From assembly GCF_014644435.1 (NCBI RefSeq), contig NZ_BMKR01000030.1, forward strand, positions 18,986 through 82,985: DNA of 64,000 nt, given 5' to 3'. Source of the stretch: Paenibacillus albidus (GTDB lineage: Bacteria; Bacillota; Bacilli; Paenibacillales; Paenibacillaceae). Every line of letters begins with the position of its first letter. Position 1 is the stretch's first letter. The position numbers and the translations under genes are program-made. Shown here in pieces: positions 8,884 to 17,474 of the stretch. Below the pieces are notes generated by a model. The model was not told the origin of the DNA, ran no database searches, and saw only the letters and a program-made list of their open reading frames with translations.

Positions 8884-9746
8884 AGGCCGTGCTGTATTAC
8901 CGGGGTTCCCTTACATCCTGCAATTATGACTGCCCCTATTGTCCTTTCGGCAAAACAAGGGACAGCGCCGCCACACTCGCCAAAGACCGCGAGGGCGTGG
9001 AGAGGTTCGTGCAATGGGCGGGGGAACAAGGCGCTGCGGGCCACCGGCTGTCGATCTTTTTTAATCCGTATGGAGAAGGTCTCATTCACCGCTGGTACAA
9101 AAAAGCGCTGGCCGACTTAAGCGCCATGGACCATGTCGACAAGGTCGCTATTCAGACCAATCTGTCAGCAGATTTAAGCTTTATTTCAGAGCTTCAGAAA
9201 GAAAAAACCGCCTTCTGGGCCACTTACCACCCGGGTCAGGTGCGGGAAGAGACATTTTTGGCGCAATGCCTGACCTTGCACCGCCATGGAGTTCCGTTCA
9301 GTGTGGGCAGCGTGGGCATCCGTACCGCTTTTGCAGCGCTCTCCTCGCTGCGGGCAGTTCTGCCGGAGGATATCTATCTGTGGGTAAATGCCTACAAGGA
9401 CAGGCCGGACTATTATACCGCCGAGGATCTCGTTTTCCTCAGCGGGATCGATCCGCATTTCGGCCTAAATGCCAGAGATTATGAAAGCCTTGGCCAAGCC
9501 TGCCAGGCGGGCAGCAGTGTATTTTATGTTCAGGGTGCCGGACGCGTCAAACGCTGCTACAAGGACAGAAGCGTCATCGGCAACCTGTACCGTGACGGTC
9601 TGGAAGGCCTTTCGGCCAAGCGGGCCTGCCGCATGAACCTGTGCGATTGTTATATCGGCTATATTCACATGCCTGGACTGGAGCTGCATAAGGTCTACGG
9701 CTCGGGCCTGCTGGAGCGGATTCCTTATGGAGTGCCAAGCCCATGA
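8880..9746 (+). CDS. STM4011 family radical SAM protein
   Basis: The 288-residue protein has its radical SAM motif at the very N-terminus (SCNYDCPYCPF, Cx3Cx2C, residues 15-22). The C-terminal part is Cys-rich (RCYKDRS, KRACRMNLCDCY), as expected for auxiliary iron-sulfur cluster binding, so it may be a twitch/SPASM-like enzyme. It overlaps the genes on both sides (ATGA with STM4012 and ATGA with cysC), so all are translated together. The substrate is unknown. Confidence 0.87.
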   Translation: MKAVLYYRGSLTSCNYDCPYCPFGKTRDSAATLAKDREGVERFVQWAGEQGAAGHRLSIFFNPYGEGLIHRWYKKALADLSAMDHVDKVAIQTNLSADLSFISELQKEKTAFWATYHPGQVREETFLAQCLTLHRHGVPFSVGSVGIRTAFAALSSLRAVLPEDIYLWVNAYKDRPDYYTAEDLVFLSGIDPHFGLNARDYESLGQACQAGSSVFYVQGAGRVKRCYKDRSVIGNLYRDGLEGLSAKRACRMNLCDCYIGYIHMPGLELHKVYGSGLLERIPYGVPSP

Positions 9747-10267
9747 GCCGCCGGAGCAAACAAGCACCCGTCCTGTGGCTGACCGGCCTCTCCGGGGCCG
9801 GCAAGAGCACGATCGCTTCCCTGCTCACAGAGAAGCTCCGGGAGCAGGGACGGGCCGTCGAATGGCTCGACGGCGACGAGCTGCGCAGCAGCATCTGCAA
9901 AGGCCTCGGCTTCAGCCGGGAGGACCGGATGGAGAATATCCGCCGGGCTGTATACATCGCCGGACTGCTTAGCCGCAATGACGTGATCCCCATCGTCTCC
10001 GTCATCAGTCCTTACCGGGAAATGCGGGAATACGCCCGCCGGACACTTCCCCGGTACATGGAGGTGTTCGTAGACTGTCCGCTTGAGATCTGTGAGCAGC
10101 GTGATGTCAAAGGACTCTACGCTAAAGCGCGTTCCGGTGAAATCCCCGCTTTTACCGGAATCTCCGACCCTTATGAGATTCCGGCACAACCCGAGCTCAC
10201 TCTGCGTACGGCAGAGCAGACCACGGAAGAATGTGTGGCTGCGGTGCTGCAATTGCTCACGGAATAA
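9743..10267 (+). CDS. cysC: Adenylylsulfate (APS) kinase
   Basis: The 174-residue protein is a full-length APS kinase: P-loop GLSGAGKST at about residues 17-25, the conserved DGDELR at 43-48, GFSREDRMENIRR, the FVDCPLEICEQRDVKGLY segment and FTGISDPYE near 140. It converts APS to PAPS, the donor for sulfotransferases and for assimilatory reduction. No ATP sulfurylase or PAPS reductase lies beside it; instead its start overlaps the STM4011 stop by four bases, so it is part of the STM operon. That placement suggests PAPS is used by, or a similar phosphorylation happens in, the STM pathway. Confidence 0.93.
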   Translation: MSRRSKQAPVLWLTGLSGAGKSTIASLLTEKLREQGRAVEWLDGDELRSSICKGLGFSREDRMENIRRAVYIAGLLSRNDVIPIVSVISPYREMREYARRTLPRYMEVFVDCPLEICEQRDVKGLYAKARSGEIPAFTGISDPYEIPAQPELTLRTAEQTTEECVAAVLQLLTE

Positions 10268-10320
10268 ACCGTGCTGCCCGCTGCAGAATGTCAGGGCTGT
10301 GTTAAATTTCAAGAAAAAAG

Positions 10321-10350
10321 ACCCTGCCGGAGATTTCGGACAGGGTTTTT
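10321..10350 (+). terminator. Terminator of the STM/cysC operon
   Basis: ACCCTG pairs with CAGGGT, with CCG/CGG extending the stem, followed by five T residues. It lies 54 bases after cysC. Confidence 0.8.
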
Positions 10351-10431
10351 GGGACCGGCGTGGAATAAGAAGGGAGAGCCCAAACCTGCCTGGGCATCCT
10401 TAAAAAAGATAAGTTGGAGGGAATTCAATTC

Positions 10432-11169
10432 ATGAGCAGTCTAATAAATTTTGCCCACCGCGGCGCATCGGCGGCCTGTCCGGAGAACACGATGGCGGCC
10501 TTCCGCAAAGCGCTGGTACTGGGTGCAACCGGTATTGAAACAGATGTTCAAATGACCCGGGATGGTGCACTTGTCCTCATTCATGATGAGACGTTGGACC
10601 GTACGACGAACAGCACCGGGTATATCAAGGACAAGACCCTGCGCGAAGTGCTGGAGGCCGATGCCGGCTCCTGGTTCAGCGAGCAGTTCAAGAACGAGCC
10701 TGTCCCTGTGCTTGAGGATCTGCTGGAGCTGCTGCAGGCGGAGGACACTATTCTGAATATCGAGCTCAAGAATGGCACATTCCTGTATCCGGGGATGGAG
10801 GAGAAGGTCATTGCTGCTGTGAGAGCTTTTGGTATGAGCGACCGGGTTGTGCTGTCGAGCTTTAATCATTATTCGCTGGCCTACTGCAAATCGCTGGCGC
10901 CGGAGATCCGCACCGGTATTTTGTATATGGAGGGGCTTTACCGCCCATGGGATTACGCCGCTACGCTTTCAGCCGATGCGCTGCATGCCAATCATCAAGC
11001 GGTCCTTCCCGAATTCGTCGCAGCGGCAGCAGAGCTAGGCATTGTCTACCATCCTTTTACCGTCAACGACCCCGACCGGATGAAATTCCTGATCGAAGCG
11101 GGCGTGTCGGGAATTATTACCGATCATCCGGACCTGCTCGCCGGACTGCTGGCTGACAAGGGAGCGTGA
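10432..11169 (+). CDS. Glycerophosphodiester phosphodiesterase (GDPD family)
   Basis: The 245-residue protein starts at ATG 10432, 11 bases after GGAGG. It shows the GDPD active site: FAHRGASAACPENT (catalytic His, Arg), GIETDVQMTRDG (metal-binding Glu and Asp), LVLIHDETLDRTT (second His), then LNIELKNG and a C-terminal ITDHPD. There is no signal peptide, so it is cytoplasmic and would release glycerol-3-phosphate from glycerophosphodiesters taken up from outside. The next gene, an MFS transporter with a GTG start 4 bases downstream, probably imports or exports a related compound. Confidence 0.92.
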   Translation: MSSLINFAHRGASAACPENTMAAFRKALVLGATGIETDVQMTRDGALVLIHDETLDRTTNSTGYIKDKTLREVLEADAGSWFSEQFKNEPVPVLEDLLELLQAEDTILNIELKNGTFLYPGMEEKVIAAVRAFGMSDRVVLSSFNHYSLAYCKSLAPEIRTGILYMEGLYRPWDYAATLSADALHANHQAVLPEFVAAAAELGIVYHPFTVNDPDRMKFLIEAGVSGIITDHPDLLAGLLADKGA

Positions 11170-11173
11170 ATGC

Positions 11174-12430
11174 GTGAAAAAGATCTGGCTGCTCGGTTTC
11201 GGCTTTTTCAGCATCAGCATTACGTGGAGCTTATATAACGCGTTTGTTCCTTTTTTCCTGGAAAAGTATGTACACAGTGTAGCCCTGATCAGTTTCTTGA
11301 TGACCCTTGATAATTACTTCGCCTTGTTCCTTCAGCCGTGGATCGGCAACCGCAGCGACCGTACCGTTACCCGGTATGGGCGCAGAATGCCTTATCTAAT
11401 GATCGGCATGCCTGCCGCCGCAGTGCTGACCCTGCTGATTCCGTATCATACGGGACTGTTCACGCTGCTGCTGTTCATGATGCTGATGAATCTGGCCATG
11501 AGCTTATACCGTTCGCCGACCGTTGCGCTGATGCCCGATATTACCCCGGATGCACAGCGGACGAAGGCCAACGGACTGATTAACTTCATGGGCGGCTTCG
11601 GGTCGATTCTGGCCTTTGGTGCAGGCTCCATTCTGTATGCCTCAAACCCTGCGCTGCCGTTTATCGCAGCCGGAATGATCACGCTGTTATGCCTTTTTAT
11701 CGTATCTCGTTATATCAAGGAGGACCGGGACGGCATCCATGGGGACAACACATTAACCCCGGCAACAGCAGCCGCTGTCGATCCAGCCCACGGCGTCGTC
11801 GCCGTTCCCGGGAAATCCTCCCGGATCTCATTCAAAAAACAATTGGACCGCACAACGGTATTTCTGCTGGCGGCCATATTTTTCTGGTTCGTAGCCTATC
11901 AGGGGGTAGAGACCCTTTTTACCCTTTATGGCAAAAATCATCTGGGCTTAAGTGAAAAGGCAGCCTCCTTCTCCCTCACGTTCTTCTCGCTCGCTTTCGT
12001 ACTGTTCGCCATCCCTAGCGGCTGGCTGGGCGGGCGGTTCGGGAAGAAAAAGCTCATCATCATCGGGGTCTGCGGGCTGATGCTGGTCTTTGCGCTGGTT
12101 GGCTTTGCACGCGATCTGCCGGTACTGCGGGGCCTATTGCTGCTCGGCGGCATGTTCTGGGCCTGCATCAATATCAATTCCTATCCCTACGTAGTCGCTA
12201 CAGGGACTGAGGAGAGCATCGGCACACGGACGGGCATGTATTATCTGGTGTCCTCCCTGGCGGCGATCAGCTCCCCTCCCATCCTGGGGCTGCTGATTGA
12301 TCTATTCGGCTATGCCGTTCTCTTCTACTGTGCAGCGGCCAGTATGGCGGTCGCGCTGCTCTGCCTGCTCCTGATGAAAGAGCGCAGGAAAAGCGTGAAT
12401 TTACCACAAGCTCCAGGCGCGGGAGCTTAA
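11174..12430 (+). CDS. MFS transporter, SLC45/GPH-like
   Basis: The 418-residue protein has about 12 hydrophobic segments split by a central cytoplasmic loop rich in Ala/Thr/Asp (about 195-220). SDRTVTRYGRRMPYL after TM2 is the MFS signature loop, and SPTVALMPDITPDAQRTKAN resembles the sucrose/SLC45-type branch. Translation starts at GTG 11174, with AGGGAG overlapping the end of the GDPD gene. Coupling with GDPD suggests a glycerophosphodiester or a glycoside as substrate; this is inference. Confidence 0.82.
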   Translation: MKKIWLLGFGFFSISITWSLYNAFVPFFLEKYVHSVALISFLMTLDNYFALFLQPWIGNRSDRTVTRYGRRMPYLMIGMPAAAVLTLLIPYHTGLFTLLLFMMLMNLAMSLYRSPTVALMPDITPDAQRTKANGLINFMGGFGSILAFGAGSILYASNPALPFIAAGMITLLCLFIVSRYIKEDRDGIHGDNTLTPATAAAVDPAHGVVAVPGKSSRISFKKQLDRTTVFLLAAIFFWFVAYQGVETLFTLYGKNHLGLSEKAASFSLTFFSLAFVLFAIPSGWLGGRFGKKKLIIIGVCGLMLVFALVGFARDLPVLRGLLLLGGMFWACININSYPYVVATGTEESIGTRTGMYYLVSSLAAISSPPILGLLIDLFGYAVLFYCAAASMAVALLCLLLMKERRKSVNLPQAPGAGA

Positions 12431-12437
12431 CATTTAA

Positions 12438-12492
12438 GGGCTGCCCCGTGAGCTATGTACCTAAGTACATGGCGGCTGGAGCAGCCCTTTTG
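12438..12492. terminator. Bidirectional terminator
   Basis: GGGCTGC (12438) pairs with GCAGCCC (12481) around an inner GTAC-containing stem, followed by TTTT. It sits between the convergent MFS and GGDEF genes. Confidence 0.7.
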
Positions 12493-12513
12493 TTTGGTGT
12501 GCATGGCCGGCAC

Positions 12514-13365
12514 TCACTTGGCCTTGAAATTGCCATACCATTTGGCATAATCTGCGTTTGCCGTATCCGGCTTGTAGACGGAATACCGTCCGGTGCCAAG
12601 CTGTTTGGCGTTGTACATCGCGGTGTCGGCCTCTTTGAGCAGCCGGCCGCGTTCGGTTTTGCCGTGGCTTAATGTAATCCCGATACTGGCTGACACGAAC
12701 AGATGATGCTGCTCCAGCTTGTATTTGCAGGTCGTTGTCTCCAGAATCTTCACAGCCAGCTGTTCAGCTTCCTTCTGGCTGCACCGCTTGGCGACAATGA
12801 CAAACTCGTCCCCGCCTACCCGAAAAATATGACGTTTCCCTTTGCTGGAGAACTGGCTCAGCTTGCCCCCTACCGCTTCCAGCAGCAGATCGCCTACATG
12901 ATGCCCAAGCGTATCATTAATGGATTTAAAGCGGTTCAGATCGAGAAACAAAACGGCCAGCTGTTCGTTTTCCTTGCAGTGATCCCAGAAGTGGTCCATG
13001 CCGTTTTTATTCAGCAGGCCGGTTAAGGCGTCTTTGTAGGCCAGTTCTTTCAGTTGGTCCCTCTCCCCCAGCAGCAGCCGCAGCCGCGAGAACAGAAACA
13101 GCAGCACGGCAATGGTTATGCCGTAGACCGCATAGGGAAACAGAACCCCCTCCCGGAAATCTGGTTTCCCCTGCAAGGACAACGAGCCCAGGGCATGCAT
13201 CGTCCAGAGCCCAACACCTATAATAATAACCACTACGCCGGTTCGCAGCGCTTTGGTTCTTTGCGTTAAACTGGGAATCCCCAGGATCAAGAGTACCGAG
13301 TAGACTGCAATTCCAGCGATCAGTATGGAGGACATGGCCAGTAGGTAATTTTGTACTTCTTCCAT
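12514..13365 (-). CDS. Membrane-bound diguanylate cyclase (GGDEF)
   Basis: The 283-residue protein (ATG 13365, with AAAGGAAG 8 bases upstream; a GTG 9 bases earlier is less well placed) has four hydrophobic helices in residues 1-110 and a GGDEF domain from about 118. The active-site loop is an intact GGDEF and the substrate region LFLDLNRFKSINDTLGHHVGD is conserved. The RxxD inhibitory site is not visible upstream of GGDEF (the residues are KGKRHIFRV). It should make c-di-GMP without classical product inhibition. The N-terminal membrane segment is the likely sensor. Confidence 0.9.
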   Translation of the reverse strand: MEEVQNYLLAMSSILIAGIAVYSVLLILGIPSLTQRTKALRTGVVVIIIGVGLWTMHALGSLSLQGKPDFREGVLFPYAVYGITIAVLLFLFSRLRLLLGERDQLKELAYKDALTGLLNKNGMDHFWDHCKENEQLAVLFLDLNRFKSINDTLGHHVGDLLLEAVGGKLSQFSSKGKRHIFRVGGDEFVIVAKRCSQKEAEQLAVKILETTTCKYKLEQHHLFVSASIGITLSHGKTERGRLLKEADTAMYNAKQLGTGRYSVYKPDTANADYAKWYGNFKAK

Positions 13366-13493
13366 TAACTGCACTTCCTTTGTTGTTGTCGTATAATAAA
13401 AGCATTAGCCCGGCAGTTTAAGTGTACATTCACTCGGTTGGACATTTTCTGAACGCAGCAAGTGATTTTTTATTTCAAAGGAGGTCTTTCACC

Positions 13494-14129
13494 ATGTTGG
13501 ATAGAGGTCCAAACCCCCATGATATTCATCCCAATCCCGAGCTTAAACAAATTCGTTACATCAAAAATATCGTGACCAATCCCCGGATTATCGCAGGAGA
13601 GTATTCTTACTATGATGATACGAACGGAGCGCCTTTTGAAGAACGGGTTACTCATCACTATGATTTTATCGGCGACCGGCTGATTATTGGCAAGTTCTGC
13701 GCCATCGCTTCAGGTGTAGAATTCATCATGAATGGCGCCAACCACCGGATGGGCTCGGTAACCACCTATCCTTTTAATATTATGGGACATGGCTGGGAGA
13801 AAGCAACACCACAATTATCGGATCTTCCCTACAAAGGGGATACGGTAATAGGCAACGATGTCTGGATTGGACAAAATGTTACGATCCTGCCCGGAGTTAC
13901 GATCGGAGACGGAGCTATTATTGCCGCAAATGCCACAGTAACCAAGGATATTCCGCCTTATCACATCGCCGGCGGCAATCCGGCCAGGCTCCTGAAGCAA
14001 CGTTTCGATGACGAGCTGATCAACCTTTTGCTGGAGCTGAAATGGTGGGACTGGAGCCCGGAGAAAATTAGCGCCCACCTGGACATTTTATGCAGCAGCG
14101 ACCTGGACAAGATCAGAACCCTGCTCTAA
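13494..14129 (+). CDS. Vat-family streptogramin A-type O-acetyltransferase
   Basis: The 211-residue protein starts at ATG 13494 with AAGGAGG 9 bases upstream. It has the N-terminal GPNPHDIHPNPE, GEYSYYDDTNGAPF, the catalytic-His block IMNGANHRMGS, TTYPFNIMGHGWE and then left-handed beta-helix hexapeptides (VIGNDVWIGQNVTILPGVTI), with a C-terminal WWDW motif. Length and order match the Vat/CatB xenobiotic acetyltransferase group, trimeric enzymes that acetylate an antibiotic hydroxyl using acetyl-CoA. Chromosomal members in soil bacteria often confer streptogramin A resistance, but substrate cannot be read from sequence. Confidence 0.87.
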   Translation: MLDRGPNPHDIHPNPELKQIRYIKNIVTNPRIIAGEYSYYDDTNGAPFEERVTHHYDFIGDRLIIGKFCAIASGVEFIMNGANHRMGSVTTYPFNIMGHGWEKATPQLSDLPYKGDTVIGNDVWIGQNVTILPGVTIGDGAIIAANATVTKDIPPYHIAGGNPARLLKQRFDDELINLLLELKWWDWSPEKISAHLDILCSSDLDKIRTLL

Positions 14130-14149
14130 AGGGATCAAATTCGCTTTTA

Positions 14150-14328
14150 ATGTATTTGGTGCAGCCAAATCGCTCCTGGAGCGTTTGAAAGTGCCTTCTG
14201 ATGTATTTCGTACATTGGATATTTAAAAAGATAGGTGTCTTCCAACCTTTTGGCTGTTCCTAATGCATCAAATGCAGTCAGATTGAAAATAAGCCCTATT
14301 TACTCGCCATCTGCTGCACTAAATGCAG
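14150..14328. repeat. Four-palindrome intergenic element, copy A
   Basis: Four TGYA-N5-TRCA palindromes begin at 14150 (ATGTA-TTTGG-TGCAG), 14201 (ATGTA-TTTCG-TACAT), 14263 (ATGCA-TCAAA-TGCAG) and 14314 (CTGCA-CTAAA-TGCAG), spaced 51, 62 and 51 bases. The loops of units 1-2 read TTTNN and those of units 3-4 NNAAA, so the halves are inverted relative to each other. CGCTCCTGGAGCG, itself a palindrome, lies between units 1 and 2. It occupies most of the 14130-14457 gap, in which no gene is seen. Confidence 0.8.
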
Positions 14329-14369
14329 TGAAAAGCTCCTGGCCAAGTGCCAGTCTCATCTGAAAGCGT

Positions 14370-14412
14370 AAAAGTAGCGAGTCTCCAGTTATTGAGGGAC
14401 TCGCTACTTTTG
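14370..14412. terminator. Bidirectional terminator between Vat and phosphatase genes
   Basis: AAAAGTAGCGAGTC pairs perfectly with GACTCGCTACTTTT apart from the loop, giving A and T tracts on both sides for the two convergent genes. Confidence 0.85.
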
Positions 14413-14457
14413 GGTTCAGGTTCATTGCGGAGAACAGGCCGACGGGAGAAAACTAAC

Positions 14458-15036
14458 TTACAGATGCAGATGCTCCACACAGTTATACAGTCCACAACTC
14501 CAGACTCCGTCCGTTTGAGTGATCCGGGTAATGGAAGTGTTCTTAAGCAGTTCGCTCAGATCCATGCCCGGTACAAGCCCTCTCAGACTGTTGTGCAGAA
14601 TCGCGCCGTGGCTGACGATCAATATCCGTTGTCCGGGATGTTTCATGGCAATCTCTCCAATTGTGCGGCTGCCTCTGAGCTGGGCGGCTTCCGGCGCTTC
14701 CAGCCCAAGATCCAGGCTCTTCCAGGCACTGCCCCAGCGCGCCAGGCGTTCCTTCTCCGTCGTCCCCTCAATCTGACCGGCGTTCATCTCCCGGATACCC
14801 GGCAGCAGACCGGCGATGTCCAGACCCAGCCTCGACGCAATGATCTCCGCTGTCTGTCTTGCCCGCTTCAGATCGCTTGAATAAATAAAGTCCCAGGCTT
14901 CCCCGCTGAGGCGCTCCGCAATCGCCGCAGCCTGCTGCAAGCCCTCTTCATCCAAAGTATTGTCCGTATGCCCTTGAGCCCGTCCTTCCTTGTTCCAGTA
15001 CGTGCTGCCGTGCCGAATCAAGCCTATGGTTGTCAT
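14458..15036 (-). CDS. Histidine phosphatase family protein
   Basis: The 192-residue protein starts at ATG 15036 (AGGCGG upstream), which puts the catalytic LIRHGSTYWN (phosphohistidine His and the Arg of RHG) at residues 5-14. SSDLKRARQTAEII supplies the second Arg, and the second catalytic His is in ILIVSHGAIL near 150. It belongs to the phosphoglycerate mutase-like branch that includes alpha-ribazole phosphatase (CobC) and broad phosphatases. No cobalamin genes lie nearby, so the substrate is open. Confidence 0.88.
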   Translation of the reverse strand: MTTIGLIRHGSTYWNKEGRAQGHTDNTLDEEGLQQAAAIAERLSGEAWDFIYSSDLKRARQTAEIIASRLGLDIAGLLPGIREMNAGQIEGTTEKERLARWGSAWKSLDLGLEAPEAAQLRGSRTIGEIAMKHPGQRILIVSHGAILHNSLRGLVPGMDLSELLKNTSITRITQTDGVWSCGLYNCVEHLHL

Positions 15037-15474
15037 TAAGCTAACCGCCTTTGTAATCTTAGTAGTTGACGCGCTGTGATAGGGAATGGTACCCGCTAAT
15101 TTCATGATAAGGCCTGATAGAGAATGATTTGGGCGATATTAACGGGCGCCATTCCCTCTAAAATGACTAAAAGGGCCCTCTTTACGATTTTAAGAGGTGA
15201 ATTTCCCTATAGCAAAGCTGAGTCACCCCTGCAGAGTGAGGATGCTTAGATTATAAACCAACGCTGCCTTTCATGCATATGTATTCCCCATTTGGACAAA
15301 CCGAAACGGCGCTGGAATTCGTCCGTTCCGGGCCCCCAGTTCTTTCAGCCTGTTTTCATTTTTTTGCAGTAAATGCCGATAATAGTACAGAGCCGTGTTA
15401 CACAAATACGGCCGGGCGTCTTGCGAAGATACGCCAAACCCAAGCCACTAGAGCCAAAGGAGATTATTTGTACC
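15037..15474. other. Intergenic region without a recognised gene
   Basis: This 438-base divergent region holds the promoters of the phosphatase and glycosidase genes. The only structure noted is an imperfect dyad around 15161-15200 (TCTAAAAT ... GATTTTAAGA with AAAGGGCCCTCTTT at the centre). No coding sequence or known RNA motif was recognised. Confidence 0.4.
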
Positions 15475-16626
15475 ATGAAAAAAATGCCAGTCCAGCTTGT
15501 TCTCGCCTTCATCCTTCTTGTCGCCGGTGTTTCCACCGGACAGTCCGCCGCCGGCGCAGCAGCCCCCAAAAATGCCGTCTACGTGGACAAAAATAATCAC
15601 TCTTACATACCGCTGCGTTTTCTGACCGATTTTGCCGGTATCCGGTCAGAATGGTTCCCTGCCGAAAAACGCATCCAGCTTGAAAAGGCAGATGTGTCCA
15701 TCTCGCTCACACTGGGCCAAACCACCGCTTCCGTCAACGGCAAAAAAGTAACCTTATCCCATCCTGCTTTCAGGGATAATGGAACCACATATGTACCGCT
15801 CTCATTAATCAGCCAATCTCTTGGGGTTAAGCTTACCTGGAACAAGGAGTCCTCTTCCCTGACGCTTGCTGATGGAGAGGCTGCAGCGACCTTGCCTGTA
15901 CTTAACGGGACCTTGATTCAGCCTACTTCACCCGCTGTAGTCAGTGCGAACCAAACTTATAAGGTAGGCGGCAAATCCTTCCGGGTACAGACTGTTACCG
16001 TATCCCTGCTGCATCCGAAGGTTAATCTCGATGTCATTCTGGCCGGCAACACGGTCGGCAAAGTAGAGGCGCTGAACAGCCTGGCCAAACGCAGCGGCGC
16101 AGTGGCTGCTATTAATGGAACATTTTTTGATGCCTATACCAAAGGAAGCTACAAAGCCCCTTACGGTTATATTGTCAGCGGCGGCAAAATGCTCAAGAAC
16201 AGCTCTGGCGACCGCCGGGCAATCTTAACCCTCGACCGCAATAATCTGGCGGATATTATTCCCGGCCTTGACTTTACCAAGCATTTCAATGCAGGCGCCA
16301 TTGAAAGCGGACTGCAGGCTGGTCCCCGTCTCCTCGTGAACGGCAAAGTCTCGCTGAACGTAACGGCTGAGGGCTTCAAGGACCCCAAAATCCTCACCGG
16401 CGGAGGTTCCCGGAGCGCACTTGGTCTGACGCGCGACCACAAGCTGATTCTGCTGACCTCGGGCGGAGCCACAATTCCGCAGCTGGCGGGAATCATGAAG
16501 CAGGCCGGCGCATACCAGGCCATGAACCTGGATGGCGGCGCATCCAGCGGCCTTTATTACAACGGCAAATATCTGACCGCTCCGGGACGCCTGATCAGCA
16601 ATGCGATTGTAGTCAAGACGCAATAA
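15475..16626 (+). CDS. Secreted phosphodiester glycosidase with stalk-type N-terminal domain
   Basis: The 383-residue protein starts at ATG 15475 (AAAGGAG upstream). Residues 1-30 are a signal peptide (KKMPVQLVLAFILLVAGVS). Residues 35-145 form a copper-amine-oxidase N-terminal-like domain (SYIPLRFLTDFAGI, TTYVPLSLISQSLGV), common in Paenibacillus wall proteins. Residues 170-383 are a phosphodiester glycosidase (NAGPA/DUF2233) domain with AAINGTFFDAYT, RSALGLTRD and the ending AMNLDGGASSGLYYNGKYL. It probably acts on a phosphodiester-linked sugar of wall polymer or exopolysaccharide. It is monocistronic, with its own terminator. Confidence 0.88.
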   Translation: MKKMPVQLVLAFILLVAGVSTGQSAAGAAAPKNAVYVDKNNHSYIPLRFLTDFAGIRSEWFPAEKRIQLEKADVSISLTLGQTTASVNGKKVTLSHPAFRDNGTTYVPLSLISQSLGVKLTWNKESSSLTLADGEAAATLPVLNGTLIQPTSPAVVSANQTYKVGGKSFRVQTVTVSLLHPKVNLDVILAGNTVGKVEALNSLAKRSGAVAAINGTFFDAYTKGSYKAPYGYIVSGGKMLKNSSGDRRAILTLDRNNLADIIPGLDFTKHFNAGAIESGLQAGPRLLVNGKVSLNVTAEGFKDPKILTGGGSRSALGLTRDHKLILLTSGGATIPQLAGIMKQAGAYQAMNLDGGASSGLYYNGKYLTAPGRLISNAIVVKTQ

Positions 16627-16645
16627 TGCTCCCCTGCATGCAAAT

Positions 16646-16698
16646 CGCCGGAAACCCTTGGATGTGTCTTGCTCATCCAGAGGTTTCCGGCGTTTTTT
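16646..16698 (+). terminator. Terminator of the glycosidase gene
   Basis: CGCCGGAAACC pairs with GGTTTCCGGCG and is followed by six T residues. Confidence 0.88.
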
Positions 16699-16775
16699 CA
16701 CCCCGTTTTTGATTTTTTCGTTTTGCATGATTTTCCCTGGCCGTGTTACTGTATAACAGGTAAAGGAGTGGTGAC

Positions 16776-17474
16776 ATGGAGACAATTCTGATTATCGAGG
16801 ATGACGCCAAGCTGGCCGGCCTGCTCAGCGCATACCTCTCCAAATATGATTTCCGGACCCTCATTGTGGAGGATTTCAACACTGTCCTGGAAACGTTTGA
16901 AGAAAGCTCAGCGGATCTGGTGCTGCTGGATGTAAATCTCCCCAGGTACGACGGCTTTTATTGGTGCCGCCAGATTCGCAAGACTTCGCTGTGCCCCATC
17001 CTGTTTATTTCGGCCAGAGACAGCGGAATGGACCAGGTAATGGCGCTGGAGAACGGCGGAGACGATTATATCACCAAGCCTTTTCACTACGAGGTGGTGC
17101 TGGCCAAAATCCGCAGCCATCTGCGCAGGGCTTACGGCTCTTACGCCCAAACCCAGGAAGAGCGCAAGCTGCATGCCGGCGGCCTGACTCTTTATCCGGA
17201 ACGGTACGTCATTCAATATGAAGGGCAGACAACAGAGCTTACCCAAAAGGAAACCATCCTGCTGGAGGCCCTGCTGCTGAAGGAAGGGCGTGTCGTTTCA
17301 CGCGAGCGCCTGCTGGATCTGATGTGGGAGGACCAGCATTTCATTGATGACAACACCTTGAACGTCTACATCACCCGGGTCCGCAAGAAGCTCAAGGATC
17401 TGGGACACGGTGACAAGATAGAGACGGTAAGAGGCGCCGGCTACCGGTTCAGCATTTCCGGTGACCTGCTATGA
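16776..17474 (+). CDS. Response regulator, OmpR/PhoB family, BceR-like
   Basis: The 232-residue protein has a receiver domain (IIEDDAKL acidic pocket, phospho-accepting Asp in VLLDVNLPRYDG near residue 51, conserved Thr/Ser and Lys in ITKPF) and a C-terminal winged helix (LTQKETILLEALL, RERLLDLMWED, VYITRVRKKL, VRGAGYRF). Its last four bases overlap the kinase gene. Length and sequence resemble BceR-like regulators that switch on ABC detoxification pumps in answer to cell-wall-active peptides. The probable target transporter lies 6.6 kb downstream. Confidence 0.92.
   Translation: METILIIEDDAKLAGLLSAYLSKYDFRTLIVEDFNTVLETFEESSADLVLLDVNLPRYDGFYWCRQIRKTSLCPILFISARDSGMDQVMALENGGDDYITKPFHYEVVLAKIRSHLRRAYGSYAQTQEERKLHAGGLTLYPERYVIQYEGQTTELTQKETILLEALLLKEGRVVSRERLLDLMWEDQHFIDDNTLNVYITRVRKKLKDLGHGDKIETVRGAGYRFSISGDLL

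Noticed and set aside
9725..10312. 195-codon frame antisense to cysC
   Set aside because: cysC has complete APS-kinase motifs; the reverse frame has no start site and no recognisable domain.
10378..10396. GCCCA/TGGGC hairpin before the GDPD gene as a riboswitch
   Set aside because: The stem is only five base pairs and nothing around it matches a known riboswitch core.
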